This document shows positions 24,109 through 31,611 of a stretch of 42,554 nt of DNA, one piece after another. A program made the position numbers and the translations under genes. Every line of letters begins with the position of its first letter. Within the stretch, counting starts at the first letter, position 1. Origin of the DNA: JAIUNP01 sp020161975. GTDB lineage: Bacteria > Pseudomonadota > Alphaproteobacteria > Rhizobiales > Beijerinckiaceae. A model generated the notes under the pieces. That model made no database searches. It worked only from the letters and a program-made list of their open reading frames with translations, and was not told the DNA's origin. The DNA lies in assembly GCA_036745275.1 (NCBI GenBank), contig DAIOGK010000029.1:1-42554 (forward strand), read 5' to 3'.

Positions 24109-26020
24109 GGCGGTACATGTCGGGCAGGGCCTCGATGAGCGTCTCGGCATCCGGGATGATCGCAAAGCCGTTCTGCCCGAACAGGTAGGGGATATAGTCC
24201 CGCGCCCGGGCATCGACGGTGACGGCGAACACGGCCTGGCCCAGGCGCCTCGCTTCCCGCACCGCCCGGCGCGTATCCTCGATGCCGTGCCGCCCTTCGT
24301 AATGGTCAAGATCGTTCGGCTTGCCATCGGTGATCACCAGCAGCAGCCGGCGCTGCGCGGTGTGGGTGGCAAGATGGTGCGACACATGACGGATGGCAGC
24401 GCCCATGCGCGTGTAATGGCGCGGCGTCAGCCCCATGATCCGCCGGCGGATGGTATCGGTGTTCGGCTCGGTGAAATCCTTGACGCGCTCGACCATCACG
24501 CGGTCCCGGCGGAGCGAGGAAAAGGCATGGACCGAAACGGAATCGCCGCAGGCATCGATGCCGCCGATCAGGGCCGCCAGCGCCTCGCGGGCAATCTCGA
24601 TCACGGGGCGTCCGGCAACCGAGCTTTCGGTGGAGCGCGAAATGTCGATGAGCACGCTGACGGCAAGGTCGCGCTCGTCATCGCGGATGGCGGCATAGAG
24701 CCGGTCGCTGGCCTCGCCCGACGCCATGAGATCGCACCGGGCGCGCACCACCTCGTCGAAATCGAGATCAAAGCCGTCGGTCTGGCGGCGGACGATCCGC
24801 CGGCGCGGGCGCAACGCCTCGAACTGGCGCCTGACCCGCGCAATGCGCCGGCGTGTGCGAGGCCGGTCGAGCGCATCGTCGTCCTTTTCCTCGGCAAGGC
24901 GCTCCTGCACGCAGACGTGGTGGGCAAGGTAACTGCCCGCCTTCCAGTCCCACTCGGGATAGGTCGTCTCGCCGATCAGGCGTTCGCGCTCGACATCGCG
25001 CGGGCTGAGGTCGAGATGAAATTTCAGCTTGGTCTTGGCCGAACGCGTATTCCTGGCCAGCGACACCTCGTCGAGATCTTCCGCTGCCTTCTTCGCATTG
25101 TCCTCGTCCTCATCCTCGATGGCGCGGTTGATGTTGAGGAACTCGACCCAGGACATGATCGATTCAAAGCGATGCAGGATGAAACTGTCCTTGCGGTTGG
25201 CCTGATCGGCCTCATGGCGCTGGGCGCGCAAGGTCTTTTCCGAGCCTTCGCCCGGCGGTGTGGCCGATGTCTCTCCCGCATCATCGCCCCGGCTCCGGTC
25301 ACCTGCGCGCCAGGGCGCGAGCAACGGCCAGAGGGCAACCGGGCGGAACGGCTTGTATTCCGGAGGGGTGGCGAATGCCGCAAGGTCCCCATCACCGATA
25401 ATGACGCCGTGGAGTGTGTTGTCACCCGGCTCCGCTCCTTGCAGCAGCAGGCGAATGGCCGCCTCCAGCTCCATTTCGACCGGCGGCAGTTTCGGCTGCG
25501 GACGCTGGGCCAGAAGCGCACCGGCAAGGTCCCCGCGCATCGTGCGAAAGCCCGGCAGCGTAGCCATAAGGCGCGCCTCGGCGCGGTGAGCGGCGCGCAG
25601 CATGGCCAGATCATCGGCAAGCGCTGCGCCGGGCGGCTCGAACGGCATCTCGAAGAAGGCGGCCAGCGCGCTCAGCCAGAGATAGAGTGCGCGATTGCGC
25701 GCCGGATCGTCGAACAGTGCGATGGCGCCGGGCAGCGCCAGCATCTGCCCGTCATAACTGGCCCGCGTCACATGATCGACATCATGGCCGAGCCGGCGAC
25801 GCCCCGTCACGCGGCTCTTGGCCACGGTGGCGGCGGATGGCAGGATTTCCGTGCCCGGATTGCCGCCGGCTGCGCGATGCATCAGGCCGACCGAAACTGC
25901 GACGTCCGTATATGAAACGCGCGCGCCCGCATGGTCTGGCTCGGCACCCCAGTCGCGCACAAGATCGTGCCAAGCCGTGCCGACCGTCTCCTCGGGCTCC
26001 CAGAAATGCGGGATGGCCAT
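24095..26020 (-). CDS. norD: NorD, VWA-domain protein for NO reductase activation
   Basis: NorD and the AAA+ protein NorQ act together to activate NorCB, probably in non-heme iron insertion. The 641-aa protein has a long helical N-terminal part and a C-terminal von Willebrand A domain from about residue 450, with the MIDAS motif DISRS (Asp459, Ser461, Ser463). A strongly acidic and basic middle (240-410) is family-typical. ATG 26020 is 4 nt after the norQ stop. Confidence 0.94.
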   Translation of the reverse strand: MAIPHFWEPEETVGTAWHDLVRDWGAEPDHAGARVSYTDVAVSVGLMHRAAGGNPGTEILPSAATVAKSRVTGRRRLGHDVDHVTRASYDGQMLALPGAIALFDDPARNRALYLWLSALAAFFEMPFEPPGAALADDLAMLRAAHRAEARLMATLPGFRTMRGDLAGALLAQRPQPKLPPVEMELEAAIRLLLQGAEPGDNTLHGVIIGDGDLAAFATPPEYKPFRPVALWPLLAPWRAGDRSRGDDAGETSATPPGEGSEKTLRAQRHEADQANRKDSFILHRFESIMSWVEFLNINRAIEDEDEDNAKKAAEDLDEVSLARNTRSAKTKLKFHLDLSPRDVERERLIGETTYPEWDWKAGSYLAHHVCVQERLAEEKDDDALDRPRTRRRIARVRRQFEALRPRRRIVRRQTDGFDLDFDEVVRARCDLMASGEASDRLYAAIRDDERDLAVSVLIDISRSTESSVAGRPVIEIAREALAALIGGIDACGDSVSVHAFSSLRRDRVMVERVKDFTEPNTDTIRRRIMGLTPRHYTRMGAAIRHVSHHLATHTAQRRLLLVITDGKPNDLDHYEGRHGIEDTRRAVREARRLGQAVFAVTVDARARDYIPYLFGQNGFAIIPDAETLIEALPDMYRHVAG

Positions 26021-26024
26021 CGTG

Positions 26025-26834
26025 CTATCCGAACACGGCAACCACAAGGTCGCCCAGCGCGCGCTTGACCTCGGCGTCGTCCGTCAGGGGCTCGACCAGC
26101 GCAACAGTGATGGCCTCCTCGATCTTCATGCCGGCGGCGATGAGACTGGCAGCATAGGCCAGGAGGCGCGTGGAGGCGCCTTCCTCAAGGTCGCGGCCCT
26201 TGAGTTTACGGATGTGCCCCGCCAGCGCCACGAGCCGCCCGGCGATATGGGCGCTGACCCCGGTTTCTGTCGTCAGCACCTCTGCTTCGATGGCCGGCGG
26301 CGGATAATCGAACTCGATCGCCAGAAACCGCTGGCGGGTCGAGGGCTTCAGACTCTTCAGGATGTTCTGGTAGCCGGGATTGTAGGAGACCACGAGCATG
26401 AAGCCGTCAGGCGCCACCACGGTCTCGCCGGTCCGGTCCAGAGGCAGGATGCGCCGGTCGTCGGTCAGCGGGTGGAGGACCACCGTCACATCCTTGCGGG
26501 CTTCCACCACCTCGTCGAGGTAGCAGATGCCGCCCTGCCGGACCGTGCGGGTCAGCGGACCATCCTGCCACACCGTCTCGCCGCCCTTGATCAGCCAGCG
26601 CCCCGTCAGGTCCGAGGCAGTGAGGTCATCATGGCAGGCAACCGTGGTCAGCTGCGCCTTGAGACGCGCCGCCATATGGGCGACAAAGCGCGTCTTGCCG
26701 CACCCCGTCGGCCCCTTCACCAGCAGCGGCAGCCGATTCCTGAACGCCGCCTCGAACACAGCGCACTCGTTGCCGATAGGACGGTAGAAGGGAATTGCGG
26801 TTTCGCGCGCAGACGGCGTCGCGTGGGCATTCAT
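26025..26834 (-). CDS. norQ: NorQ, MoxR-type AAA+ ATPase for NO reductase activation
   Basis: This 269-aa AAA+ ATPase has Walker A GPTGCGKT (41-48), Walker B-like GGICYLDEV and sensor motif VVSYNPGYQN. Together with NorD it remodels or matures NorCB. The start at 26834 gives the usual N terminus (ATPSARETAIPFYRPIGNE); the longer open frame runs into norB. A hairpin separates it from norB. Confidence 0.95.
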   Translation of the reverse strand: MNAHATPSARETAIPFYRPIGNECAVFEAAFRNRLPLLVKGPTGCGKTRFVAHMAARLKAQLTTVACHDDLTASDLTGRWLIKGGETVWQDGPLTRTVRQGGICYLDEVVEARKDVTVVLHPLTDDRRILPLDRTGETVVAPDGFMLVVSYNPGYQNILKSLKPSTRQRFLAIEFDYPPPAIEAEVLTTETGVSAHIAGRLVALAGHIRKLKGRDLEEGASTRLLAYAASLIAAGMKIEEAITVALVEPLTDDAEVKRALGDLVVAVFG

Positions 26835-26872
26835 GGCAGCCCCCTCGGCTCCAAGGGATTTAAAACGGGAAT

Positions 26873-26898
26873 GCCCCGCCACGAAAAGATGGCGGGGC
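26873..26898 (-). terminator. Hairpin between norB and norQ
   Basis: GCCCCGCCA and TGGCGGGGC form a perfect 9-bp stem with an 8-nt loop in the 73-nt norB-norQ gap. On the minus transcript a GTTTTAAA stretch follows about 8 nt later. It is probably an attenuator or stabiliser that keeps norCB mRNA above norQDEF. Confidence 0.5.
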
Positions 26899-26907
26899 GG
26901 TATCGCA

Positions 26908-28278
26908 TCATTCGGCGGGTTGCAGTGCCGCGCCTTCGAGGCCAGTTGCCTCCTTCTTCGGGCCGAGGATGGCATAGATGAAGAGCAGCGCCCCGATCAC
27001 CACCGCAAGCCCCGCGCCAAGGCGCATCCAGTAGAACAGCGCAAGCTGGTCCTGCACCTCCATGTAGCTCATGCCCATGACGCGCTGGAGATGGGTCTGC
27101 ACCGCGCCCGCGAAGGTGAGCACGAAGGTCATGAAAGCCATGGCGCCCGAAAGCAGCCAGAACGAGACCATGTTCAGCACCTGATTGTACGGCTTGACGC
27201 CGAAGATATGCGGGAAGGCATAGGTCATGATCGCAAGGTTCAGCGAGACATAGGCGCCGAAGAAGGCCAGATGTCCGTGCGCGGCCGTCACCTGCGTGCC
27301 GTGGCTGTAGTAGTTGACCGGATGCAGCGTGTGCATGAAGCCCCAGACCCCGGCGCCGAAGAAGGCAAGGGTCGAGCAGCCCAGCGCCCAGAGCAGCGCC
27401 GCCTTGTTGGGGTGGTTCCTCTTGCCCTTCCACACCATCATGAAGGTGAAGAGGACCATGGCGAAGAACGGGATCACCTCAAGCGAGGAGAAGATCGAGC
27501 CGATCCAGGTCCAGTAATAGGGCGCCCCGATCCAGTAGTAGTGGTGCCCGGTGCCCAGAACACCGCTGAACAGCGCGGTTGCGACGATGACATAGAGCCA
27601 CTTCTCGATCACCTCGCGGTCGACGCCCGTCAGCTTCAGCATGATGAAGGCGAGCACGGAGGCCATGACCAGTTCCCACACGCCCTCGACCCAGAGATGG
27701 ACAACCCACCACCAGTACACCTTGTCGAGCACGAGATTGCCCGGATTGTAGAGCGAGAACAGGAAGAACACCGCGATGCCCCACAGCCCGAGCAGCAGGA
27801 TGTTGGTGATCGCGGTCTTGCGGCCGGCAAGCACCGTCAGCGTGACGTTGTAGAGGAAGGCCAGCGCCGCAACGATGATGCCGAGCTTGACCCACAGGGG
27901 CTGTTCAAGGAACTCGCGCCCCTGCATCCCGAAGATCGGATTTCCGGGGAAGAGGTTGAAGATATAGGTGACGACCGCCCCGAGCGTACCGACCAGCAGC
28001 AGGATCAGCTGGAAATAGGCGATGGCCGGCGAATGGATCTCGTGCTCGCTTTCCTCCGGGATGATGTAGTAGGCCGCGCCAAAGAATCCGAGCAGCAGCC
28101 AGACGATCAGCGCGTTGGAATGCAGCATCCGGACGATGTTGAACGGGAGCAGTTCCGACAGGAAGTTTGGCTGCACATAGATGTAGCCGGCGACAAGTCC
28201 TGCCAGCACCTGCACGGCAAAGAGCGCCAGCGCGGCGATCCAGTACCATTTCGCGATGGCTTGCGTTTGATATTTCAT
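26908..28278 (-). CDS. norB: Nitric oxide reductase subunit B
   Basis: NorB is the catalytic heme b/heme b3-FeB subunit that joins two NO to N2O in the membrane. The 456-aa protein has about twelve spans. Ligands are visible: His53 and His336 (heme b), His334 (heme b3), and His194, His245 and His246 (FeB), with Glu198 and Glu202 in HLWVEGVWELV. It lacks the N-terminal extension of quinol-dependent qNor, which agrees with a separate norC just upstream. Confidence 0.97.
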   Translation of the reverse strand: MKYQTQAIAKWYWIAALALFAVQVLAGLVAGYIYVQPNFLSELLPFNIVRMLHSNALIVWLLLGFFGAAYYIIPEESEHEIHSPAIAYFQLILLLVGTLGAVVTYIFNLFPGNPIFGMQGREFLEQPLWVKLGIIVAALAFLYNVTLTVLAGRKTAITNILLLGLWGIAVFFLFSLYNPGNLVLDKVYWWWVVHLWVEGVWELVMASVLAFIMLKLTGVDREVIEKWLYVIVATALFSGVLGTGHHYYWIGAPYYWTWIGSIFSSLEVIPFFAMVLFTFMMVWKGKRNHPNKAALLWALGCSTLAFFGAGVWGFMHTLHPVNYYSHGTQVTAAHGHLAFFGAYVSLNLAIMTYAFPHIFGVKPYNQVLNMVSFWLLSGAMAFMTFVLTFAGAVQTHLQRVMGMSYMEVQDQLALFYWMRLGAGLAVVIGALLFIYAILGPKKEATGLEGAALQPAE

Positions 28279-28309
28279 GGGATCAGACCCTCACAATCTC
28301 GGTTCGTGC

Positions 28310-28762
28310 TCAGCCGGCCTTGTTCGGCGGCCAGTTGTTGGTCTTGATCGTCGACGACCACTCAAGGAACGAGATCAGATCGTCGAGTTCCTTGTCGGTG
28401 AAAACGAACTTGGGCATCTGGCGGCGGCCTTCGATGCCCGTAGGCTGGTTGATCATCCAGGCCTTCAGAGCTTCGCGCGCCGACTTCGGGTCCTTGTCGC
28501 CGTCGTAGCGCAGCCAGACATTGCCGAGTTCCGGCGCGAAATAGGCACCCTCGCCGAGAATGGTGTGGCAATTGATGCAGGCATGCTTTTCCCAGATGTG
28601 CTTGCCGTTGATCACCGATGCCGTCAGCCTGCTTTCATCGGTCGATGTCGTGCGCGCATAATAATGAGTGTGGGCAACCAGCCCGATGAAGATCGCGAAG
28701 AAGAAGGCGGATCCGCCATAGAATATGTTTCGCGCTGCGGATTTTGTGAGAAGTTCGCTCAT
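28310..28762 (-). CDS. norC: Nitric oxide reductase subunit C (cytochrome c)
   Basis: NorC is the membrane-anchored monoheme cytochrome that feeds electrons to NorB. The 150-aa protein has one anchor helix (about 12-32), CINCH at Cys62-His66 within EKHACINCHTILGEGAYFAPEL, and a candidate axial Met in RRQMPKF. It heads the norCBQDEF operon. A Crp/Fnr-type box ends 64 nt upstream. Confidence 0.97.
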   Translation of the reverse strand: MSELLTKSAARNIFYGGSAFFFAIFIGLVAHTHYYARTTSTDESRLTASVINGKHIWEKHACINCHTILGEGAYFAPELGNVWLRYDGDKDPKSAREALKAWMINQPTGIEGRRQMPKFVFTDKELDDLISFLEWSSTIKTNNWPPNKAG

Positions 28763-28826
28763 GCGCCTTGCCCCGAAGTTGAACCTTGCCGACGCGGAGC
28801 GTTAAGGGGCGCGGCTATCCAAGTCC

Positions 28827-28840
28827 TTGATGAATGGTAA
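28827..28840 (-). promoter_or_regulatory. Crp/Fnr (DNR/NNR)-type box upstream of norC
   Basis: On the minus strand the site reads TTACC-ATTC-ATCAA: one perfect half and one degenerate half, as in the other boxes of the island. It ends 64 nt before the norC start. Confidence 0.6.
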
Positions 28841-28878
28841 GGCGACCTGCATTCAGCCCTTCAGGCCGCGTCGACGGC

Positions 28879-28892
28879 TTGTCAAAGATCAA
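28879..28892 (+). promoter_or_regulatory. Crp/Fnr (DNR/NNR)-type box upstream of the cysG-like gene
   Basis: TTGTCAAAGATCAA is the site closest to the classical TTGAT-N4-ATCAA consensus. It ends exactly 62 nt before the cysG-like start at 28955. It is 38 nt from the norC box, so the two divergent genes have one box each. Confidence 0.7.
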
Positions 28893-28954
28893 GGCCGGAT
28901 CGTCCGCCCCGCGCGAAGCTGTGCCCATTCCAAAGAGCAATTGGAGGCGGTTTC

Positions 28955-29962
28955 ATGATCAGCGATGATCCGGCAGCGAATGGCGGCTTTGCCGCGATTT
29001 CCAAGCTGCCGATCTTTCTCGACCTTGCTGGACGCAGGGCCGTGCTGGCCGGCAATACGCCGGGACTGGCATGGAAGGCAGAACTCATTGCTGCTGCCGG
29101 TGCGGATGTGCAGGTCTTTGCGCCCGAACCCTCGGACGAGTTGCGCGCGCTGCTGGCCCGCGGCAGCCGCAGCGGCACTGTAACCTTGCATCAGCGTCCC
29201 TGGGTTCCTGCCGACCTTGCCGGAGCGGCCATCGCTGTTGCCGATCTTGCGACGCTTTCCGATGCGGCGGCCTTCAAGGCTGCGGGCGCTGCGGCCGGCG
29301 TGATCGTCAACACTATCGACAAGGGCGCGACCTGCGACTTCTATTTCGGCGCGATTGTCAGCCGCTCGCCGCTGATGATCGGCGCCACGACCGACGGAAC
29401 CGCCCCGATCCTGGGCCAGGCGGTGCGCCGGGCGATCGAAGCTGCGGTGCCGGACTGGCTCGGACCCTGGGCCGATTTTGCGCGCGAGATCAGGCCGGAG
29501 ATCAAGCGCCGGCTTGCGCCCGGGCGGCAGCGCCGGATCTTCTGGGAGGCGTTCGCCGAGCGCGCCATGGCCGCCCCGCTCGATGAACCGGCCCGCGCCG
29601 GCATTCTTGCTGCAGCAGAGACCATCGCCGCAACCTCGCGAAGGACTGTCGGCGTCATTGATGAGATTGCCGCCCCGCCGTCCGCCGATTGCTTGCGCAT
29701 CTGCGATGTCAAGCGCCTCCAGTCCGCTGACGTTCTGATCGAGGAGCCAGGGATTGCACCGGCCATCCGGGCCTATTTCCGGCGCGAGGCCACCCGGCTC
29801 GTGCTGGGTCGCGCCGGGATGCCCGGCGAGATTGCCGCCGGAACCTGCCTTCAGGAGCTCGAAGCGATGCGGGCGGACGGCAAACGCATCGTGATCATCC
29901 GCAAGCGGAGCGCCGCCGCCTGCTGCGGACGGGATGCCGCCTGCCTCAAGGCCGCATCATGA
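28955..29962 (+). CDS. Divergent CysG-like protein: precorrin-2 dehydrogenase with eroded methyltransferase remnant
   Basis: The 335-aa protein aligns with the N-terminal half of siroheme synthase (precorrin-2 dehydrogenase / ferrochelatase). It keeps the catalytic aspartate (Asp122 in VNTIDKG) and SRSPLMIGATTDGTAPILGQAVR. The NAD-binding glycine motif is altered to AGNTPG (32-37) instead of GGG-x-VA. After residue 228 a short stretch (RLQSADVLIE, RREATRLVLGRAG) still resembles the start of a SUMT domain but lacks GAGPGDP and stops early with a cysteine-rich tail (CC at 323-324, Cys330). It probably makes sirohydrochlorin or siroheme for heme d1, with nirE doing the methylation. Assignment to the family is good; activity is uncertain. 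Confidence 0.82.
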   Translation: MISDDPAANGGFAAISKLPIFLDLAGRRAVLAGNTPGLAWKAELIAAAGADVQVFAPEPSDELRALLARGSRSGTVTLHQRPWVPADLAGAAIAVADLATLSDAAAFKAAGAAAGVIVNTIDKGATCDFYFGAIVSRSPLMIGATTDGTAPILGQAVRRAIEAAVPDWLGPWADFAREIRPEIKRRLAPGRQRRIFWEAFAERAMAAPLDEPARAGILAAAETIAATSRRTVGVIDEIAAPPSADCLRICDVKRLQSADVLIEEPGIAPAIRAYFRREATRLVLGRAGMPGEIAAGTCLQELEAMRADGKRIVIIRKRSAAACCGRDAACLKAAS

Positions 29963-30111
29963 CAATCTGGCAATCCGGGCTTGTCGTTGCTCCCGTGCTG
30001 ATCGTCGCGATGGCTGGGCTGCTGCATAAAAAGCGCGCCCTGTCGCGCGGCGCGTTGCTGATGGTGATCGGTGTCACGGGCGCGATCACGGCTGTGCTGC
30101 TCTCGATGTGA
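29959..30111 (+). CDS. Small two-span membrane protein of unknown function
   Basis: This 50-aa product has two hydrophobic segments (about 6-22 and 31-49) joined by a basic loop HKKRALSRG. It starts by ATGA overlap with the cysG-like gene and so is co-translated with it. I do not recognise a family. Confidence 0.55.
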   Translation: MTIWQSGLVVAPVLIVAMAGLLHKKRALSRGALLMVIGVTGAITAVLLSM

Positions 30112-30439
30112 AATGCCGGTAACCGGGGCGCGCACGGAAAGCCGGTCGACCAGCCCCGATGGCATCGCTGCTCCGGAGAGGAGCCGGAATCCGACTTTTG
30201 ACGGACCGCAAATCCAGCGGCGCCAGATGGGTTCAGATCGACGTCCATGGCCTGGAACACCCGAACAATTGTTCGCGATCCAGGGGCCTCTCGCTCAAAA
30301 CTGGGCGTCCTCTTTGCAAGCAGCTGCGCGGCCTGTTTCCGTGGGTGCCCCGTTTTGTTTCTCGCAGCTTGCCGTCAAATAAGAACCGGACCATCATCAG
30401 GATGAGCGAAGTTTGGTGACATATCTATCAGGTAAGACG
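30112..30439. other. Intergenic region before the LysR gene
   Basis: This 328-nt stretch separates the denitrification island from the sugar locus. I see no convincing gene in it. It holds the nested dyad at 30251-30284 and probably the LysR promoter, the last 40 nt being A/T-richer than the surroundings. Confidence 0.5.
30251..30284. promoter_or_regulatory. Nested dyad, candidate operator
   Basis: A perfect 14-bp palindrome, CGAACAATTGTTCG (30262-30275), sits within outer arms CCTGGA (30251-30256) and TCCAGG (30279-30284). The two centres are 1 bp apart. It lies about 155 bp upstream of the LysR gene. It could be an operator or a hairpin; there is no T-tract. Confidence 0.45.
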
Positions 30440-31354
30440 ATGAATATCACGCTGCGGCAACTCCGCGCCTTCGTGGCCATCGCCAAAGCAGGCAGCTTCA
30501 CCGGCGCCGCCGCACGGCTGAACCTGACGCAAAGCGCTCTCAGCGGCCTCATGCGTGAACTGGAAACATCCCTGGGTGTGCAACTGGCCCATCGCACCAC
30601 GCGCATGGTTCAGTTGTCCGATATCGGTGCCGAGTTTCTGCCGCTGGCCGAACGTGTCCTTGACGACCTTGAACGCGCCCTCGAATCGATCGCGCAACTG
30701 AAGTCCCTCAACGCCGGAGTGGTTCGCATCGCCGCACCGCAGTTGATAGCCTGCACCTTGCTGCCGGAAGCCATCGCCGCATTCAGAGAGCTTTATCCCA
30801 AGATCGACGTCACGGTTGTCGATTGTCAGGTCGAGGAAGTCAGCGCGCGGGTCTTCAGTGGTGAGGTCGATCTGGGCATCGGCCCGGAACGCATCGTCAG
30901 TTCGGAGCTTTCCAGCCAGATCTTGTTTGAGATGCCATTCCTCGCCGTGATTCCGGCGAGCCATGCCCTGTGCGAACGGGAACAAATTGCCTGGGCGGAT
31001 CTCAAAAACTACCCGCTGATTTCATTGCGTGGCGATTATGCCCGCATGTTGAACAACGAACTCAGCCATGTTCCCGGAAGTACGGGCTTCAGCCCGTTTT
31101 CAGAGGTCAGCTTTATGACAACCGCGCTCGGCATGGCCAGTGCGGGGCTGGGCCTGACGGTCTGCCTTCCGTATGCGCGCTCGCTCGTTTCTCTCTATCG
31201 GCTGGAGACGCGGTTGCTGGTTGAGCCCGTGATCACCCGAAAATTTGAAATCTTCCAGCGATCGGACCGCACAGCCGGACCGGCACCTGAGAAATTCGCC
31301 CAATTCCTGGCCGACTACGTCAAACAGTTGCCCTTCTCAACGATCCACCATTGA
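30440..31354 (+). CDS. LysR family transcriptional regulator
   Basis: This 304-aa LysR-type regulator has an N-terminal winged helix (MNITLRQLRAFVAIAKAGSF; recognition region LTQSALSGLMRELE, about 29-42) and a substrate-binding-like effector domain from about residue 90. ATG 30440 is preferred over an upstream in-frame ATG at 30413 because it gives the standard LysR N terminus. The effector is unknown. It may control the sugar locus downstream, though an IclR regulator is also present there. Confidence 0.92.
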   Translation: MNITLRQLRAFVAIAKAGSFTGAAARLNLTQSALSGLMRELETSLGVQLAHRTTRMVQLSDIGAEFLPLAERVLDDLERALESIAQLKSLNAGVVRIAAPQLIACTLLPEAIAAFRELYPKIDVTVVDCQVEEVSARVFSGEVDLGIGPERIVSSELSSQILFEMPFLAVIPASHALCEREQIAWADLKNYPLISLRGDYARMLNNELSHVPGSTGFSPFSEVSFMTTALGMASAGLGLTVCLPYARSLVSLYRLETRLLVEPVITRKFEIFQRSDRTAGPAPEKFAQFLADYVKQLPFSTIHH

Positions 31355-31436
31355 GCCGTACCCATGCCGGGGCCGATACGCCGGAAAGGCGTTACAGTTT
31401 CCAGCGCAGGACATGAAGCCGGTCGCACATCGATCA

Positions 31437-31461
31437 CAATATGAAAGACTCTTTCATATTG
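31437..31461. promoter_or_regulatory. 25-bp perfect palindrome, candidate operator
   Basis: Two 12-bp arms, CAATATGAAAGA and TCTTTCATATTG, flank a single C. The site lies 151 bp upstream of the IclR::SMP-30 gene and 83 bp after the LysR stop. Its TTCATATT core recurs at the start-proximal repeats 31565-31596, so it probably binds the regulator of this locus. Confidence 0.6.
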
Positions 31462-31564
31462 CATCGGTTTTCGCGTTCCTATGAACGCCGTTTGCCGCAA
31501 ACATGCGTCTTGTTGTTTGAGAGGCGCGCGATCAGAGCAATTTTTGGTTGCATCTCAAGATAGA

Positions 31565-31596
31565 TTGTTCCATATTCTGGATGCCTTGTTCATATT
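31565..31596 (+). repeat. Two direct repeats TTGTTC(C)ATATT before the IclR::SMP-30 gene
   Basis: The copies at 31565-31576 and 31586-31596 start 21 bp apart, two helical turns, and share the TTCATATT core of the palindrome at 31437. They lie 15-46 bp before the start codon, where bound protein would affect transcription. Confidence 0.5.
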
Positions 31597-31611
31597 TTAG
31601 AAGGCCCATTC

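Noticed and set aside
24107..25915. 602-codon open frame on the plus strand opposite norD
   Set aside because: It mirrors norD in a GC-rich gene. The translation is low-complexity, rich in Arg, Gly and His with no domain, while the minus-strand product is a clear NorD.
26833..28347. 504-codon open frame on the plus strand opposite norB
   Set aside because: Antisense shadow of norB; the protein is highly charged with no recognisable fold and covers the norC-norB-norQ boundaries.
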